Source: Paractinoplanes tereljensis
GTDB taxonomy: Bacteria > Actinomycetota > Actinomycetes > Mycobacteriales > Micromonosporaceae
Length of the DNA stretch: 64,000 nucleotides
Direction: 5' to 3'
Assembly: GCF_016862435.1 (NCBI RefSeq)
Contig: NZ_BOMY01000043.1
Location: forward strand, 55,017 to 119,016
The notes beneath the pieces were generated by a model, which was given only the letters and a program-made list of their open reading frames with translations, had not been told where the DNA came from and did no database searches. Every line of letters begins with the position of its first letter. Position 1 is the stretch's first letter. Positions 15,024-24,059 of the stretch are shown here, one piece after another. Both the position numbers and the translations under genes were made by a program.

Positions 15024-16766
15024 GTGCCCGGTGAACCGATCAAGGAGCTGATGTCGCGCCTGCGTGATCGCAACTCCGACGACCGTCCACATGTGGTGGT
15101 GTGCGGCTCGGATGCCTTGGTCTACACCCTTGCCGAGGAGCTGATCGGCGCCGACCGGCCGCTGCGGATCACCGTCATCACCCCGCCTGACCTGCGCCCG
15201 GACGTGCCGAACTTCGATGATCTGAAGGCTCGCGGGGTTCGGGTGATCACCGCCGCCCGGCTCGACGAACGAGCCTTCCGGGAGGCCGGGCTGGCCGGTG
15301 CGGCGGGCCTCGCGCTGGCCATGCCGGACGACATGGTGAACCTGCACGCGGCGCTTTGTGCCCGTTCGGTGGAGGGCGATCTGCGGTTGGTCCTGCGGAT
15401 GTTCACTACCGGTCTCGCACAGAATGTGCGTCGTCTCTTCGCCGATTGCGCGGTCCTGTCCGACGCCGCGATGGCTACCCCGGCGTTCGTCGCGGCGGCC
15501 CTCGGCGAGGTCGCGCCGGTTCACTTCCGCTATGCCGGCCGCACCCTCTACGTGACCCGGCGGACGGAGGCGGCGGACGGCACCGTGGTGCTGCCGCTGA
15601 CCGCGTCGGTCGAGGGTGGACAGATCGCGGTGCTGCCGGGCGACGACGAGGCCGGCCCGAGTGATCTCGTGCTGGCCGAGGCCGTCGGCCGGTCGGCCGG
15701 CCCGGCGGTGGCCCGGCGCCGGCGCGGCCGCACCCGTCGCCGCCTCTCCTATCGGCGGGCACTGCGGGTGGGCATGACCCGCAAGCTCGCGGTCGCGGTG
15801 GGGGTGGCGGTCGCGCTGACCGTCGCGGCCGGCGCGGTGCTCACCCGGTACACCGGGGTGCACGGCTTCTGGGAGTCGATCTACCTGACCATGCTGACCG
15901 TGGTCGGTTCCTCCGATGTGGAGCCCGACCGGCGGCCGATCGCCCAGGCCGCGCAGCTCGTGCTGACCGTCGCCGGGGTCGCGCTGCTGCCGCTGATCAC
16001 CGCGGCGGTGGTCGACGGGGTGGTGAAGACCCGGCTGGCCCGGGACCGGGGCGAGGTGTTCGGCGAGCACGCCGACCATGTCGTGCTGGTCGGGCTCGGC
16101 AACGTCGGCACCCGGATCCTGCGCCAGCTGAACGACTTCGGCGTGGACGTGGTCTCGATCGACGTGGCACCGGACGCGCGTGGTGTGCGGGTCGCCGAGG
16201 AGCTCGGCCTACCGGTGATCGTCGGGGACGCGTCGCAGGCCGAGACGCTGCGGGCCGCCTCGATCGACACCTGCCGGGCGCTTGTCGTGGTCTCCACCGA
16301 CGACGCCGTCAACCTGCAGGCCGCGCTGCACGCCCGGGCGGCGCGCAGCGATCTGCGGGTGGTTCTGCGGCTGTTCGACGACGACTTCGCCACCCGGGTC
16401 CAGGACGTCTTCGACATCAACATCTCGCGCAGCGTGCCCCGGCTGTGCGCGCCGGCGTTCGCAGCCGCGCTGCTCGAACGTGAGGTGCTCGCCACCATCC
16501 CGGTCGAGCGGCATGCGCTGCTGGTGGCCGCGGTCGAGGTGACAGCCCGCTCCGATCTGGACGGTGCGCCGCTCAGCCGGGTCGACCGGCCGCGGAGCGC
16601 CCGGGTGATCGCCATGCGCGCGGCCGGCGAGCAGTGGGTCGACTGGCGGCCCGACCCGCGCCGGGTGCTCGCCCCCGGCGACGAGGTCGTGGTGGTCGCC
16701 CGCCGGGCCGGCCTGCGGGCACTCCGCCAGCAGGCGGCCGCGCCCCGGTCAGACCTCGGCGGGTAG
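15024..16766 (+). CDS. RCK-pore-RCK ion-channel-like protein (TrkA-N)
   Basis: This 580-residue protein carries two Rossmann-type RCK/TrkA-N domains (about 22-140, and 345-480 with VVLVGLGNVGTRILRQL). They flank a two-span pore module (spans about 254-275 and 305-330). The pore loop reads TMLTVVGSSDVEP where potassium channels have TVGYGD, so selectivity is uncertain. A TrkA-C-like domain ends the protein. NAD(H) or nucleotide gating of ion flow is expected for the family. The GTG start is probably leaderless (TACGAT at 15012-15017). A later ATG at 15051 has AAGGAG only 3 bases upstream. It overlaps the convergent gene by 18 bases. Confidence 0.8.
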   Translation: MPGEPIKELMSRLRDRNSDDRPHVVVCGSDALVYTLAEELIGADRPLRITVITPPDLRPDVPNFDDLKARGVRVITAARLDERAFREAGLAGAAGLALAMPDDMVNLHAALCARSVEGDLRLVLRMFTTGLAQNVRRLFADCAVLSDAAMATPAFVAAALGEVAPVHFRYAGRTLYVTRRTEAADGTVVLPLTASVEGGQIAVLPGDDEAGPSDLVLAEAVGRSAGPAVARRRRGRTRRRLSYRRALRVGMTRKLAVAVGVAVALTVAAGAVLTRYTGVHGFWESIYLTMLTVVGSSDVEPDRRPIAQAAQLVLTVAGVALLPLITAAVVDGVVKTRLARDRGEVFGEHADHVVLVGLGNVGTRILRQLNDFGVDVVSIDVAPDARGVRVAEELGLPVIVGDASQAETLRAASIDTCRALVVVSTDDAVNLQAALHARAARSDLRVVLRLFDDDFATRVQDVFDINISRSVPRLCAPAFAAALLEREVLATIPVERHALLVAAVEVTARSDLDGAPLSRVDRPRSARVIAMRAAGEQWVDWRPDPRRVLAPGDEVVVVARRAGLRALRQQAAAPRSDLGG

Positions 16767-17969
16767 TTCGCTGACCTCGACGCCGAGCACGGCCTGCTCG
16801 TCCGGCTTCTTGGCGAGCACGTCGGTGAGGTAGGACTGCACGGCCGGGGCCATGCCGACGTCGCGCCCGGCTTTCTCGGACAGCAGCCACTTGTGCTGGA
16901 TGATCTGGGTGAAGATCTCCTGCGGTTCCAGCTTGCGGCGCATGCCCTGCGGGACGGCCCGGACCACCGGCTCGAACACCTCGGTGAGCCATCGGTGCGC
17001 GGCCTGCTGCTCGTCGGTGAGCGCGCTCTCGGCCCGGTAGGTGTCCAGGTCGTTGAGCAGCTGCCGGGCCTGGTTCTCCTCGGCGTCCAGGCCGGTCAGG
17101 CGCAGCAGGCGGCGGGTGTGGTAACCGGCGTCGACGACCTTGGGACGCACCCGGATGCCGCCGTCCACCGTGGACATCGCCACCTCGGCCACGTCGAAGC
17201 CGAGCTCATTGAGCCGGCGGATGCGGCCCTCGAGATCGTGCCGGGTGTCCCGCTGGGCGATTTCCTGCTCGTAGGTGACCTCGTGCCACAGCCGTTCGTA
17301 GCGGGACACGATGTCGTCGACCACCTGCTCCGGGTCGATCGACTCGTGCAGCAGCTCGGCCGCCTGCAGGTCGAGGCACTCGCCGAAGACGTTCACCCGC
17401 ATGATCTCGATGTCTTCGCTGCGCTGGCCCTCGGACAGCTTCGGGTAGAGGTTGCCGGTCTCGGCGTCCACCAGGTAGGCCGCGAAGGAGCCCGCGTCCC
17501 GCCGGAACAGGGTGTTGGACAGCGAGCAGTCACCCCAGAAGAAGCCGGTCAGGTGCATCCGGACGAACAGGGCGACCATCGCGTCGAGCAGCCGGTTGAG
17601 CGTGTTGGGCCGCAGCACGTGCGAGAAGAGCGCCCGGTAGGGCAGCGAGAACTGCAGGTGCCGGGTGACCAGGATGGTCTCCAGCGGCTCGCCGTTGACG
17701 TCGAACCGGTCGGTGACGGTGGCTATCGCCTCGACGGACGGGAAGTCGATGCGCTCGAGGGCGCGCAGAAGGTCGTACTCCTTCTCGGCGATCCGCTCGC
17801 GGGTCTCCTTGAGGGCGTAAACGACGTCGTTGAGCTTGACGAACCGCACGATGTGCCGGGAGATGCCCTGCGGCAGCGCGACCAGATGGTCGGCCGGCCA
17901 TTCCTCCAGCGGGATGCTCCAGGGCAGCTCGAGGAGCGCCGGGTCGATGAGAGCGGACGTGATGCGCAC
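16749..17969 (-). CDS. DUF4032 kinase-like protein
   Basis: This 406-residue protein of the DUF4032 family is related to lipopolysaccharide kinase/Kdo kinase folds. A VYALKE strand-lysine (about 50-55) and MHLTGFFWGDCSLSNTLF (about 139-156) resemble an ATP-binding Lys and a catalytic loop with Asp and Asn. AYLVDAETGN gives a metal-binding Asp. The C-terminal half is helical DUF4032. No membrane span is present. It is probably a cytosolic phosphotransferase of unknown substrate. The GTG start at 17969 has no clear ribosome binding site. Confidence 0.8.
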   Translation of the reverse strand: MRITSALIDPALLELPWSIPLEEWPADHLVALPQGISRHIVRFVKLNDVVYALKETRERIAEKEYDLLRALERIDFPSVEAIATVTDRFDVNGEPLETILVTRHLQFSLPYRALFSHVLRPNTLNRLLDAMVALFVRMHLTGFFWGDCSLSNTLFRRDAGSFAAYLVDAETGNLYPKLSEGQRSEDIEIMRVNVFGECLDLQAAELLHESIDPEQVVDDIVSRYERLWHEVTYEQEIAQRDTRHDLEGRIRRLNELGFDVAEVAMSTVDGGIRVRPKVVDAGYHTRRLLRLTGLDAEENQARQLLNDLDTYRAESALTDEQQAAHRWLTEVFEPVVRAVPQGMRRKLEPQEIFTQIIQHKWLLSEKAGRDVGMAPAVQSYLTDVLAKKPDEQAVLGVEVSELPAEV

Positions 17970-18072
17970 CCCACCAGTGTGCCCGTCGCTGCGGCGCGTC
18001 GCGGCCGCAGGTGGCTCGTTACACAGGTTCGAGAACGCTGGATCAGTTCAAATTTCCCGTGATATGACGTGA

Positions 18073-19503
18073 ATGGCGGTTGAGATGCGACGTAAGGCTG
18101 GCATGGCCGCCGGGGCGTGCGCGGCCCTGGTGCTGGCCGGTGCGACGGGCGTCACGGCGTGGCGGTACGCCGGTGACGACGGCCGCCCGGTTGGCACCTG
18201 GCACGAGGCACCCGGCGTCGCCCGTACGCCTGTCTCGGCGGATCAAGCGCAACCAGCGGACCCGGCGGGCCCGGCAGGCCCAGCAGACCCGGCGGACCCG
18301 GCCCAGACCGGCCGGGTGCTGACCCCGGAGGAGGCCGAGGGCCAGGGCGATGTCGTCGCCCCCGCGCCCGAGCGGTCGGCCGCGGACCGCCCGCTGGAGT
18401 CGGCCACGGTCGACGGCCGGCAGCGGGTCGGCGAGCTCGTGCGGGTCGATCGCCTGCTCGGTTACCTGGGGCGCGGCCCGCAGAAGGAGACGTTCCGCTA
18501 CCCGGGCGCGTCCTACGTCAAGCTGCACTTCAAGCGGATGGCGATGCTGCCCGGTGACTACCTGACCGTCGCCAACGCGGACGGCACCGAGTCCTACCGC
18601 TACGACGCGCCCAAGGTCCTCGAGACCGGGTCGGTCAACAAGTGGGCGATGTCGGTCACCGGGGACACCGCCGTGCTGGAGATGCACCGCGCGGCCAACC
18701 CGATGGGGGCCGGCAATCTGCTCGGGGCCCTCGGCGTCGGGGTCGACCGGGTCGCCCGCGGTTTCAGCCGGGACGAACAGTCGCGGCAGCCGGAGTCGCA
18801 GCTCATCCCGCCTGGTCGCACCGGCCGGGAGGAGTCGGTGTGCGGCGCCGACACGTCGAAGGACGCGGTCTGTTACCGCTCGGCCGACCCGGTCGCTTAC
18901 ACCAAATCCAAGGCCATCGCCCGGTTGCTGATCAACGGCACCGAGCTGTGCACCGGCTGGCGGGTCGGCATCAAGAACCGCATGCTCACCAACAACCACT
19001 GCTTCACCACCTCGAGCGCGGCCTACGAGACCGAGGTCTGGTTCAACTACCAGTGCGCGACCTGCGGTGGGTACGACGTCTTCCAACCCACCAAGGTGTG
19101 GGGCAAGGAGGTGCTGTCGACCGACCACACGTACGACTACACGCTCTTCACGGTCGACAACTTCGACGCCATCAAGAAGTTCGGCTTCCTCCAGCTCGAC
19201 ACGGCCCGGCCGGCCAAGAACCAGGAGCTGTACGTTCCGCAGCACCCGGCCGGTGAGCCCACCCGGATCGCCGGTTCGCTCGGCGACAAGGCCGGGAACT
19301 GCTCGGTGACCGACCCCGGCTACACCGGGTACACGGCGGCCTCGGACGTCGCCTACTACTGCGACACCGAGGGCGGTTCGTCCGGTTCGCCGGTGCTGTC
19401 GAGAAAGACCAACAAGGTGGTGGCGCTGCATCACTTCGGCGGCTGCCCCAACTCGGGGGTACGCGGCGACCTGCTGGCCGCCAAGTTGCGTACCCTCCTC
19501 TAG
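18073..19503 (+). CDS. Secreted trypsin-like serine protease
   Basis: This 476-residue protein has an N-terminal signal/anchor (about residues 10-30), a Pro/Ala/Asp-rich linker with repeated GPAGPADPAD, a propeptide-like region, and a trypsin/V8-type catalytic domain from about residue 280. The likely triad is His in LTNNHCF, Asp in HTYDYTLF and Ser in EGGSSGSPVL. Several Cys pairs (LCTGW, CATCGG, NCSV, YYCDTE, GGCPN) fit disulfides outside the cell. Substrate specificity is not predictable. The ATG has a weak ribosome site. Confidence 0.85.
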   Translation: MAVEMRRKAGMAAGACAALVLAGATGVTAWRYAGDDGRPVGTWHEAPGVARTPVSADQAQPADPAGPAGPADPADPAQTGRVLTPEEAEGQGDVVAPAPERSAADRPLESATVDGRQRVGELVRVDRLLGYLGRGPQKETFRYPGASYVKLHFKRMAMLPGDYLTVANADGTESYRYDAPKVLETGSVNKWAMSVTGDTAVLEMHRAANPMGAGNLLGALGVGVDRVARGFSRDEQSRQPESQLIPPGRTGREESVCGADTSKDAVCYRSADPVAYTKSKAIARLLINGTELCTGWRVGIKNRMLTNNHCFTTSSAAYETEVWFNYQCATCGGYDVFQPTKVWGKEVLSTDHTYDYTLFTVDNFDAIKKFGFLQLDTARPAKNQELYVPQHPAGEPTRIAGSLGDKAGNCSVTDPGYTGYTAASDVAYYCDTEGGSSGSPVLSRKTNKVVALHHFGGCPNSGVRGDLLAAKLRTLL

Positions 19504-19513
19504 TTTTGAGGGC

Positions 19514-20197
19514 GTGATCTCGTCCCTCCGACGCTGGTGGATCGACGCGGCCCTGGTGGCGGCGTTCGTGGCGCTTACCGTCGCCCTGATCAACGGCCAC
19601 CTGCTGCGGTTCGACCAGCGGGTGGCCGACTGGTCCTTGGCCCACCAGCCGGCCCCGATCTACTGGACCGCCCGGGTCTTCAACTACCTGGGCCAGGGCG
19701 GTCAGGTGCTGATGCCGATCGGCCTGATCCTGACCGGGCTGCTGTTCTGGCGCACCCGGTCGTGGCGGGCGGTAATTCCGTTCGTGGCCGCGTTCGTGCT
19801 GACCTACGTCACCATCGGCCCGCTGAAGATCTGGGCCGACCGGGCCGCGCCGCGCTTCGACGGTCCGGACAAGGCGATCATGTTCAACCCCGCCGCCTCC
19901 GGCGTCGAGGCGATGAGCTATCCCTCCGGCCACATGGGCAACAGCATGGTTTGGTACGCCGTGATGGCCCTGCTGCTGGCCGCGTTGCTGCGGCGGCCGC
20001 TGCGCCGGTGGGAGTGGACCGGGGTCCGGGTGGTGCCGGTGACGATCCTGTTCTGCACCACGGTCTACACCGGGTTCCACTGGGTCACCGACTCGGTGGC
20101 CGGCGCCCTGCTCGGGCTGTTCCTGGCCCGGCTGATCGAGCGGATCCCTACCCGATGGTGGGCGGAATCTCCGTCCCGGCCCGCAGCACGCGTCTGA
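19514..20197 (+). CDS. PAP2-family membrane phosphatase
   Basis: This 227-residue protein has about six spans and PAP2 motifs: KIWADRAAPR, PSGHMGNSM and YTGFHWVTD. The third motif lacks the usual SR pair (TTVYTGFH instead of SRxYxGxH), so one phosphate-binding Arg is replaced by Thr. Members dephosphorylate lipid phosphates such as undecaprenyl pyrophosphate or phosphatidate. The GTG start lies 7 bases after TAGTTT, consistent with a leaderless mRNA. The end overlaps convergent nagA by 50 bases. Confidence 0.85.
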   Translation: MISSLRRWWIDAALVAAFVALTVALINGHLLRFDQRVADWSLAHQPAPIYWTARVFNYLGQGGQVLMPIGLILTGLLFWRTRSWRAVIPFVAAFVLTYVTIGPLKIWADRAAPRFDGPDKAIMFNPAASGVEAMSYPSGHMGNSMVWYAVMALLLAALLRRPLRRWEWTGVRVVPVTILFCTTVYTGFHWVTDSVAGALLGLFLARLIERIPTRWWAESPSRPAARV

Positions 20198-21248
20198 CCC
20201 GCAGCTCGGGGTCGAGCACCACCAGGTCGGCTCGTTTACCCGTGGTGATCTCGCCGCGGTCGGCGAGCCCCAGCACCTTCGCCGGGGTGGCGGTGGCCAT
20301 CGCCACCGCGTCCGGCAGCGGGATCCCGGCCGCGACCGCGTTGCGCAGCGCCTCGTCCATGGTCAGCGTGCTGCCGGCGATCGAGCCGTTGCGGGCCAGC
20401 CGGGCCACCCGGTCCGCCACGATCACCTCCTGGCCGCCCAGGTCGTAGCGTCCGTCCGGCATGCCGGTGGCGTCCATCGCGTCGGTGATCAGGGCAGCTC
20501 GGCCCGGTCCGGCGGTCTTCGCGGCGAACGCCAGCATGCCCGGGTGCAGGTGGATGTTGTCGGCGATCAGCTCGCAGACCGCGATCGAGGAGAGCAGGCC
20601 GATCACCGGGCCGGGCTCGCGGTGGTGCGGCGGGCGCATGCCGTTGAACAGGTGGGTGCCGACGGTCGCGCCGGCCGCGACACCGGCCAGCACATCGGCG
20701 TACGAGGCATCGGTGTGCCCGACCGCCGCGATCACGCCGTGGTCCCTCAGGAAGGCGATGGCGTCCAGGGCGCCCGGCAGCTCGGGCGCGACGGTCACCA
20801 TCCGTACCGTGCCCTCGCCCAGCTTGACCAGCGCGGACAGTTCCTCGACCGACGGGTCCCGGAGGAACTCCGGGTTCTGCGCGCCGCAGCGCGCGGCCGA
20901 GAGGTACGGCCCCTCGAAGTGCACGCCCGCGAGCACGCCGGCCCGCACCAGGGGCAGGTAGGCGGCGGTGGCGTCGCGCATCAGGTCGAACGGGGAGCTG
21001 ACCAGGCTGGCCAGCATGGTGGTGGTGCCGTGCGCGAGGTGGAAGGCGGCGGCCGCGCGGGCGTCGTCCGGGTCACCCTCGGTGAAGGTGTGGCCCCCGC
21101 CGCCGTGGCAGTGCAGGTCGACGAAGCCCGGCACGATGATGTCGTCGCCGACTCGGTCGTCCTCGATGATCTCGCCGATCAGCGGGCCGTCGAGGTGCAG
21201 GTGGCCGCGGAGCACGGCGCCGGGACGGACGATCTGGCCGCTGATCAA
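20148..21248 (-). CDS. nagA: N-acetylglucosamine-6-phosphate deacetylase
   Basis: This 366-residue amidohydrolase removes acetate from GlcNAc-6-phosphate. Motifs are HCHGGGGHTF (metal/substrate), VHFEGPYLS (metal Glu), VGHTDASY and GTHLFNGM (metal His residues) and LITDAMDATG (catalytic Asp). The TTG start at 21248 is chosen because GGAG precedes it and it overlaps the kinase stop (TTGA), implying translational coupling. It is the last gene of the three-gene amino-sugar operon. Confidence 0.9.
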   Translation of the reverse strand: MISGQIVRPGAVLRGHLHLDGPLIGEIIEDDRVGDDIIVPGFVDLHCHGGGGHTFTEGDPDDARAAAAFHLAHGTTTMLASLVSSPFDLMRDATAAYLPLVRAGVLAGVHFEGPYLSAARCGAQNPEFLRDPSVEELSALVKLGEGTVRMVTVAPELPGALDAIAFLRDHGVIAAVGHTDASYADVLAGVAAGATVGTHLFNGMRPPHHREPGPVIGLLSSIAVCELIADNIHLHPGMLAFAAKTAGPGRAALITDAMDATGMPDGRYDLGGQEVIVADRVARLARNGSIAGSTLTMDEALRNAVAAGIPLPDAVAMATATPAKVLGLADRGEITTGKRADLVVLDPELRVRRVLRAGTEIPPTIG

Positions 21249-22153
21249 GCTTTCTCCAGGTGGTCGAGGGCCAGCAGGGCCGCGCCCTTGCATCCGGCGG
21301 TGTCGCCCAGTTCGGCTTTGACGATCCGGGGCATCCGGTGGAAGGTGAGCCGCTTCTTCAGCTCGTTCCGCAGTGGTTCGAGAAGGGCCTCGCCCGCCTC
21401 GGCCAGGCCGCCGCCCAGGACCAGGACATCTACGTCGTAGAGCGCCTGGGCGGTCAGTAGGCCGTCGGCCAGGGCGTCGATGGCCTCGTGCCAGACCTGT
21501 CTTGCTGCTGGATCTTGATCGAGCCGCGCGACGACGTCGAAGGCTGTCGCGCCGCTCTTGCCCGATATTTCGGCATATCGTCGGCCGATTGACCGGGCCG
21601 AGGTCTCCGCCTCCAGGCAGCCACGCGCGCCGCAGCCACAGGGAGTGCCGCCGGGCCGCACCACGATGTGGCCCAGTTCGCCGGCCGCTCCGTGGGCGCC
21701 GCCGTAGGTCGAGCCATCCACCACCAGGGCGGCGGCGATGCCCGTACCGATGGCGACAAAAAGGACGTAGCGCTGGCCTCGGCCGGCGCCGAGGCGGGCC
21801 TCGGCGAGGCCGCCGACGCGGACGTCGTGGCCGAGCGCCGCGGGCAGCCCGAGCCGGTCGGTGAGCAACTTCCGCAGGGGTACGTCGCGGAAGCCCACGT
21901 TCGACGACCAGACCGCGACGCCGTTCTCCTCGTCGATCACGCCCGGGACGGCGATGCCGACCGCGATCGGGTTCTCGGCCCGGTTCGCCAGGCCGGCCGC
22001 GATCTCCAGGATGTTCGCGGTGACCGCCTCGGGCCCGCGGGCGGCCAGGGTGGGATGCCGTTCCTCATGCAGAACGGTGCCGTCCGGGCGGACCAACGCG
22101 CATTTCATGCCTGTTCCGCCGACGTCCAGTGCTACGACGACGGGCCCGCTCAC
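21245..22153 (-). CDS. nagK: ROK-family sugar kinase, probable GlcNAc kinase
   Basis: This 302-residue ROK kinase has the ATP motif DVGGTGMKCAL at the N-terminus, catalytic LGHDVRVGG, the HGAAGELGH segment and the zinc motif CGCGARGCLE. In the nagA context it is likely to phosphorylate N-acetylglucosamine or a related amino sugar. Glucokinase activity is the alternative. The GTG start overlaps the upstream SIS gene stop (GTGA), and its own stop overlaps the nagA start, so all three proteins should be made in equal proportion. Confidence 0.85.
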   Translation of the reverse strand: MSGPVVVALDVGGTGMKCALVRPDGTVLHEERHPTLAARGPEAVTANILEIAAGLANRAENPIAVGIAVPGVIDEENGVAVWSSNVGFRDVPLRKLLTDRLGLPAALGHDVRVGGLAEARLGAGRGQRYVLFVAIGTGIAAALVVDGSTYGGAHGAAGELGHIVVRPGGTPCGCGARGCLEAETSARSIGRRYAEISGKSGATAFDVVARLDQDPAARQVWHEAIDALADGLLTAQALYDVDVLVLGGGLAEAGEALLEPLRNELKKRLTFHRMPRIVKAELGDTAGCKGAALLALDHLEKA

Positions 22154-23064
22154 GCCAGAACCACTGATCTCGTCAGGTTTCGCGGGTGGTCCGGGTCGAG
22201 GCCCTGGCTGGTGGCCAGCAGCACGGCCACTCGCTGGGCCAGCACCAGGTCGGCCATCGGGTCGAGGGGCGCCCGGCCGCCGCACCAGTTGCCCAGCGCT
22301 GCGTAACCGCCGTGGTGGCGGCTGTGCACGAACAGAGCGCCGGTCGCCTCCACGTCGTCGGCCAGCCCGACCGGGATCTCGCCGAACGCCCACACCACCC
22401 GGCGCGGCGCGGCGATCGAGATCGGGCCGTGCCGGTAGTCCATCGCCGGGTAGGCCTCGGCCCAGAACATGGCGGCCTCGCGGCACTTCAGCGCCGCCTC
22501 CTCGGCCAGGCCGACCGTCCAGCCCCGGCCCAGGAAGGTGATCTGCTCGGCCAGCGCCGGGTGCACCGGCAGTGGCATCCGCACGGCCACCTCGGCGTCG
22601 GCGGCCACCGACTCGATGTCCGCGCCCAGGTGGGCGCGGAGCAGGGCCAGGGCGCTGGTCGCGAAGCGGGTCTGCACCACCGCCTGCTCGTCGGCGAAGT
22701 CCAGCACGATCGCCTCGGTGGCGAGGGCGGCGGCCGGCTGGCCACCGTCGGCGGTGATCACCGTGGTCTTCGGCAGGGTGCTGAGCAGCTCGACGACCTC
22801 GGTCGTGGTGCCCGAGCGGGTGATCGCGACAACCCGGTCGTACTTGCGGGTGTGCGGGAACTCGGAAGCCTGGAACGCGTCGGTCTCGCCGTGCCCGGCC
22901 TGCTCGCGGAGTGCCGCGTAGGCCTTGGCCATGAACCACGACGTGCCACAACCGACCACCGCGACCCGCTCACCACGGACCGGCAGGCCCGGGGAGTCGG
23001 CCAGCTTCGCGGCGAGCCGCCAGCAGTCCGGCTGGCTTGCGATCTCCGCCTTGACGTACGTCAT
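22150..23064 (-). CDS. SIS-domain GlcN-6-P deaminase/isomerase (NagB-II/AgaS type)
   Basis: This 304-residue protein has two SIS sugar-isomerase domains. Motifs are VVGCGTSWFMAKAY, ITRSGTTTEVVEL, and ALKCREAAMFWAEAYPAMDYRHGP, which resembles the isomerase half of GlmS and the SIS-type deaminase NagB-II. With the kinase and nagA it completes GlcNAc to fructose-6-phosphate conversion without a classical NagB. The ATG at 23064 follows AAGGGTGG. It is first in the operon and faces the DeoR gene. Confidence 0.8.
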   Translation of the reverse strand: MTYVKAEIASQPDCWRLAAKLADSPGLPVRGERVAVVGCGTSWFMAKAYAALREQAGHGETDAFQASEFPHTRKYDRVVAITRSGTTTEVVELLSTLPKTTVITADGGQPAAALATEAIVLDFADEQAVVQTRFATSALALLRAHLGADIESVAADAEVAVRMPLPVHPALAEQITFLGRGWTVGLAEEAALKCREAAMFWAEAYPAMDYRHGPISIAAPRRVVWAFGEIPVGLADDVEATGALFVHSRHHGGYAALGNWCGGRAPLDPMADLVLAQRVAVLLATSQGLDPDHPRNLTRSVVLA

Positions 23065-23133
23065 GGGCCACCCTTCGGTCTCAAAGGCAGGTCGCATCGT
23101 CGCGGCTGCGCATAAGCGCGCGGTTCCCGGCAC

Positions 23134-23254
23134 TTTCGAGCGTTATTCTGCGCGGAGGGTAGGCGTGGACGCAACAGTCATCCCCCGACCGCGCAAGGGG
23201 CGAGCTTTGCATCCCGGCCTTTCGCGCACTAATGTGCACACACTTATCACGAAA
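23134..23254. promoter_or_regulatory. Divergent promoter region with TTTCG/CGAAA elements
   Basis: The 209-base gap between the SIS gene and the DeoR gene contains TTTCG at 23134-23138 and 23220-23224, and CGAAA at 23250-23254. A TGTGCACA palindrome lies at 23233-23240. DeoR-family operators often contain TTTCG/CGAAA half-sites, so this is the probable binding region for the regulator. The exact operator is not defined. Confidence 0.35.
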
Positions 23255-23273
23255 CGTGCATCGGGAGTGGTTG

Positions 23274-24059
23274 GTGGACCGGTACGCGCGGTGGAATGCC
23301 CTGCTCGAGTTACTCACGGAGACCGGCCGGGTCAGCGTCGAGGACGCCTCGGCGCGCCTTGATGTCTCCCAGGCCACCATTCGGCGTGACTTCGACCAGC
23401 TGGCCCAGCAGCAGATGATCACCAGGACCCGGGGCGGCGCGGTCGCCAACGGCGTCTCCTACGACCTGCCGCTGCGCTACAAGAGCGCCAAGCACTCGGC
23501 CGAGAAGCAGCGCATCGGCGAGGCCGCGGCCGGCCTGGTGATTCCCGGCACGGTGGTCGGCCTGAACGGCGGCACCACGATCACCGAGGTGGCCCGGGCC
23601 CTGGCGGTCCGCCCCGACCTGAACACCGGCGGCGAGGGCTCCCAGCTGACGGTGGTCACCAATGCCCTGAACATCGCGAACGAGCTGCTGGTCCGCTCCC
23701 GCATGAAGATCGTGGTGGCCGGCGGGGTGGTCCGCCCCCAGTCCTTCGAGGTGGTCGGCCCGCTCGGCGGCGCGCTGCTCAACGAGGTAACCCTGGACAT
23801 CGTCCTGCTCGGCGTGGACGCCCTGGACGTGGAGCTGGGCGCGGCCTCCCACCACGAGGGCGAGGCCGCGATGAACAGCCTGATGGTCGCCCGAGCGAAG
23901 CGCGTGGTGGTGATCGCCGACTCGTCCAAGCTGGGCGGCCACGCGTTCGCCCGAATCTGCCCGATCACCAAGGTGGAAACCCTGGTGACCGACTCCGGCG
24001 CCCCACCGGCCACGCTGGCCGCCTTCCGCGAGGCAGGCGTCCAGGTGATCAGCGCCTAG
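23274..24059 (+). CDS. DeoR-family transcriptional regulator
   Basis: This 261-residue protein has an N-terminal winged helix (VSVEDASARLDVSQATIRRD) and a DeoRC sugar-phosphate sensor domain (GLNGGTTITEVARAL; VVTNALNIANEL; LGVDALD; VVVIADSSKLG). The GTG at 23274 is chosen because GGGAG lies 7 bases upstream. It is divergent from the amino-sugar operon, which it probably represses in response to a phosphosugar. The stop shares 4 bases with the convergent RTX gene stop (CTAG). Confidence 0.88.
   Translation: MDRYARWNALLELLTETGRVSVEDASARLDVSQATIRRDFDQLAQQQMITRTRGGAVANGVSYDLPLRYKSAKHSAEKQRIGEAAAGLVIPGTVVGLNGGTTITEVARALAVRPDLNTGGEGSQLTVVTNALNIANELLVRSRMKIVVAGGVVRPQSFEVVGPLGGALLNEVTLDIVLLGVDALDVELGAASHHEGEAAMNSLMVARAKRVVVIADSSKLGGHAFARICPITKVETLVTDSGAPPATLAAFREAGVQVISA

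Noticed and set aside
22120..23273. DasR operator for the amino-sugar operon
   Set aside because: No sequence close to the ACTGGTCTAGACCAGT-type site was seen by eye in the promoter gap.
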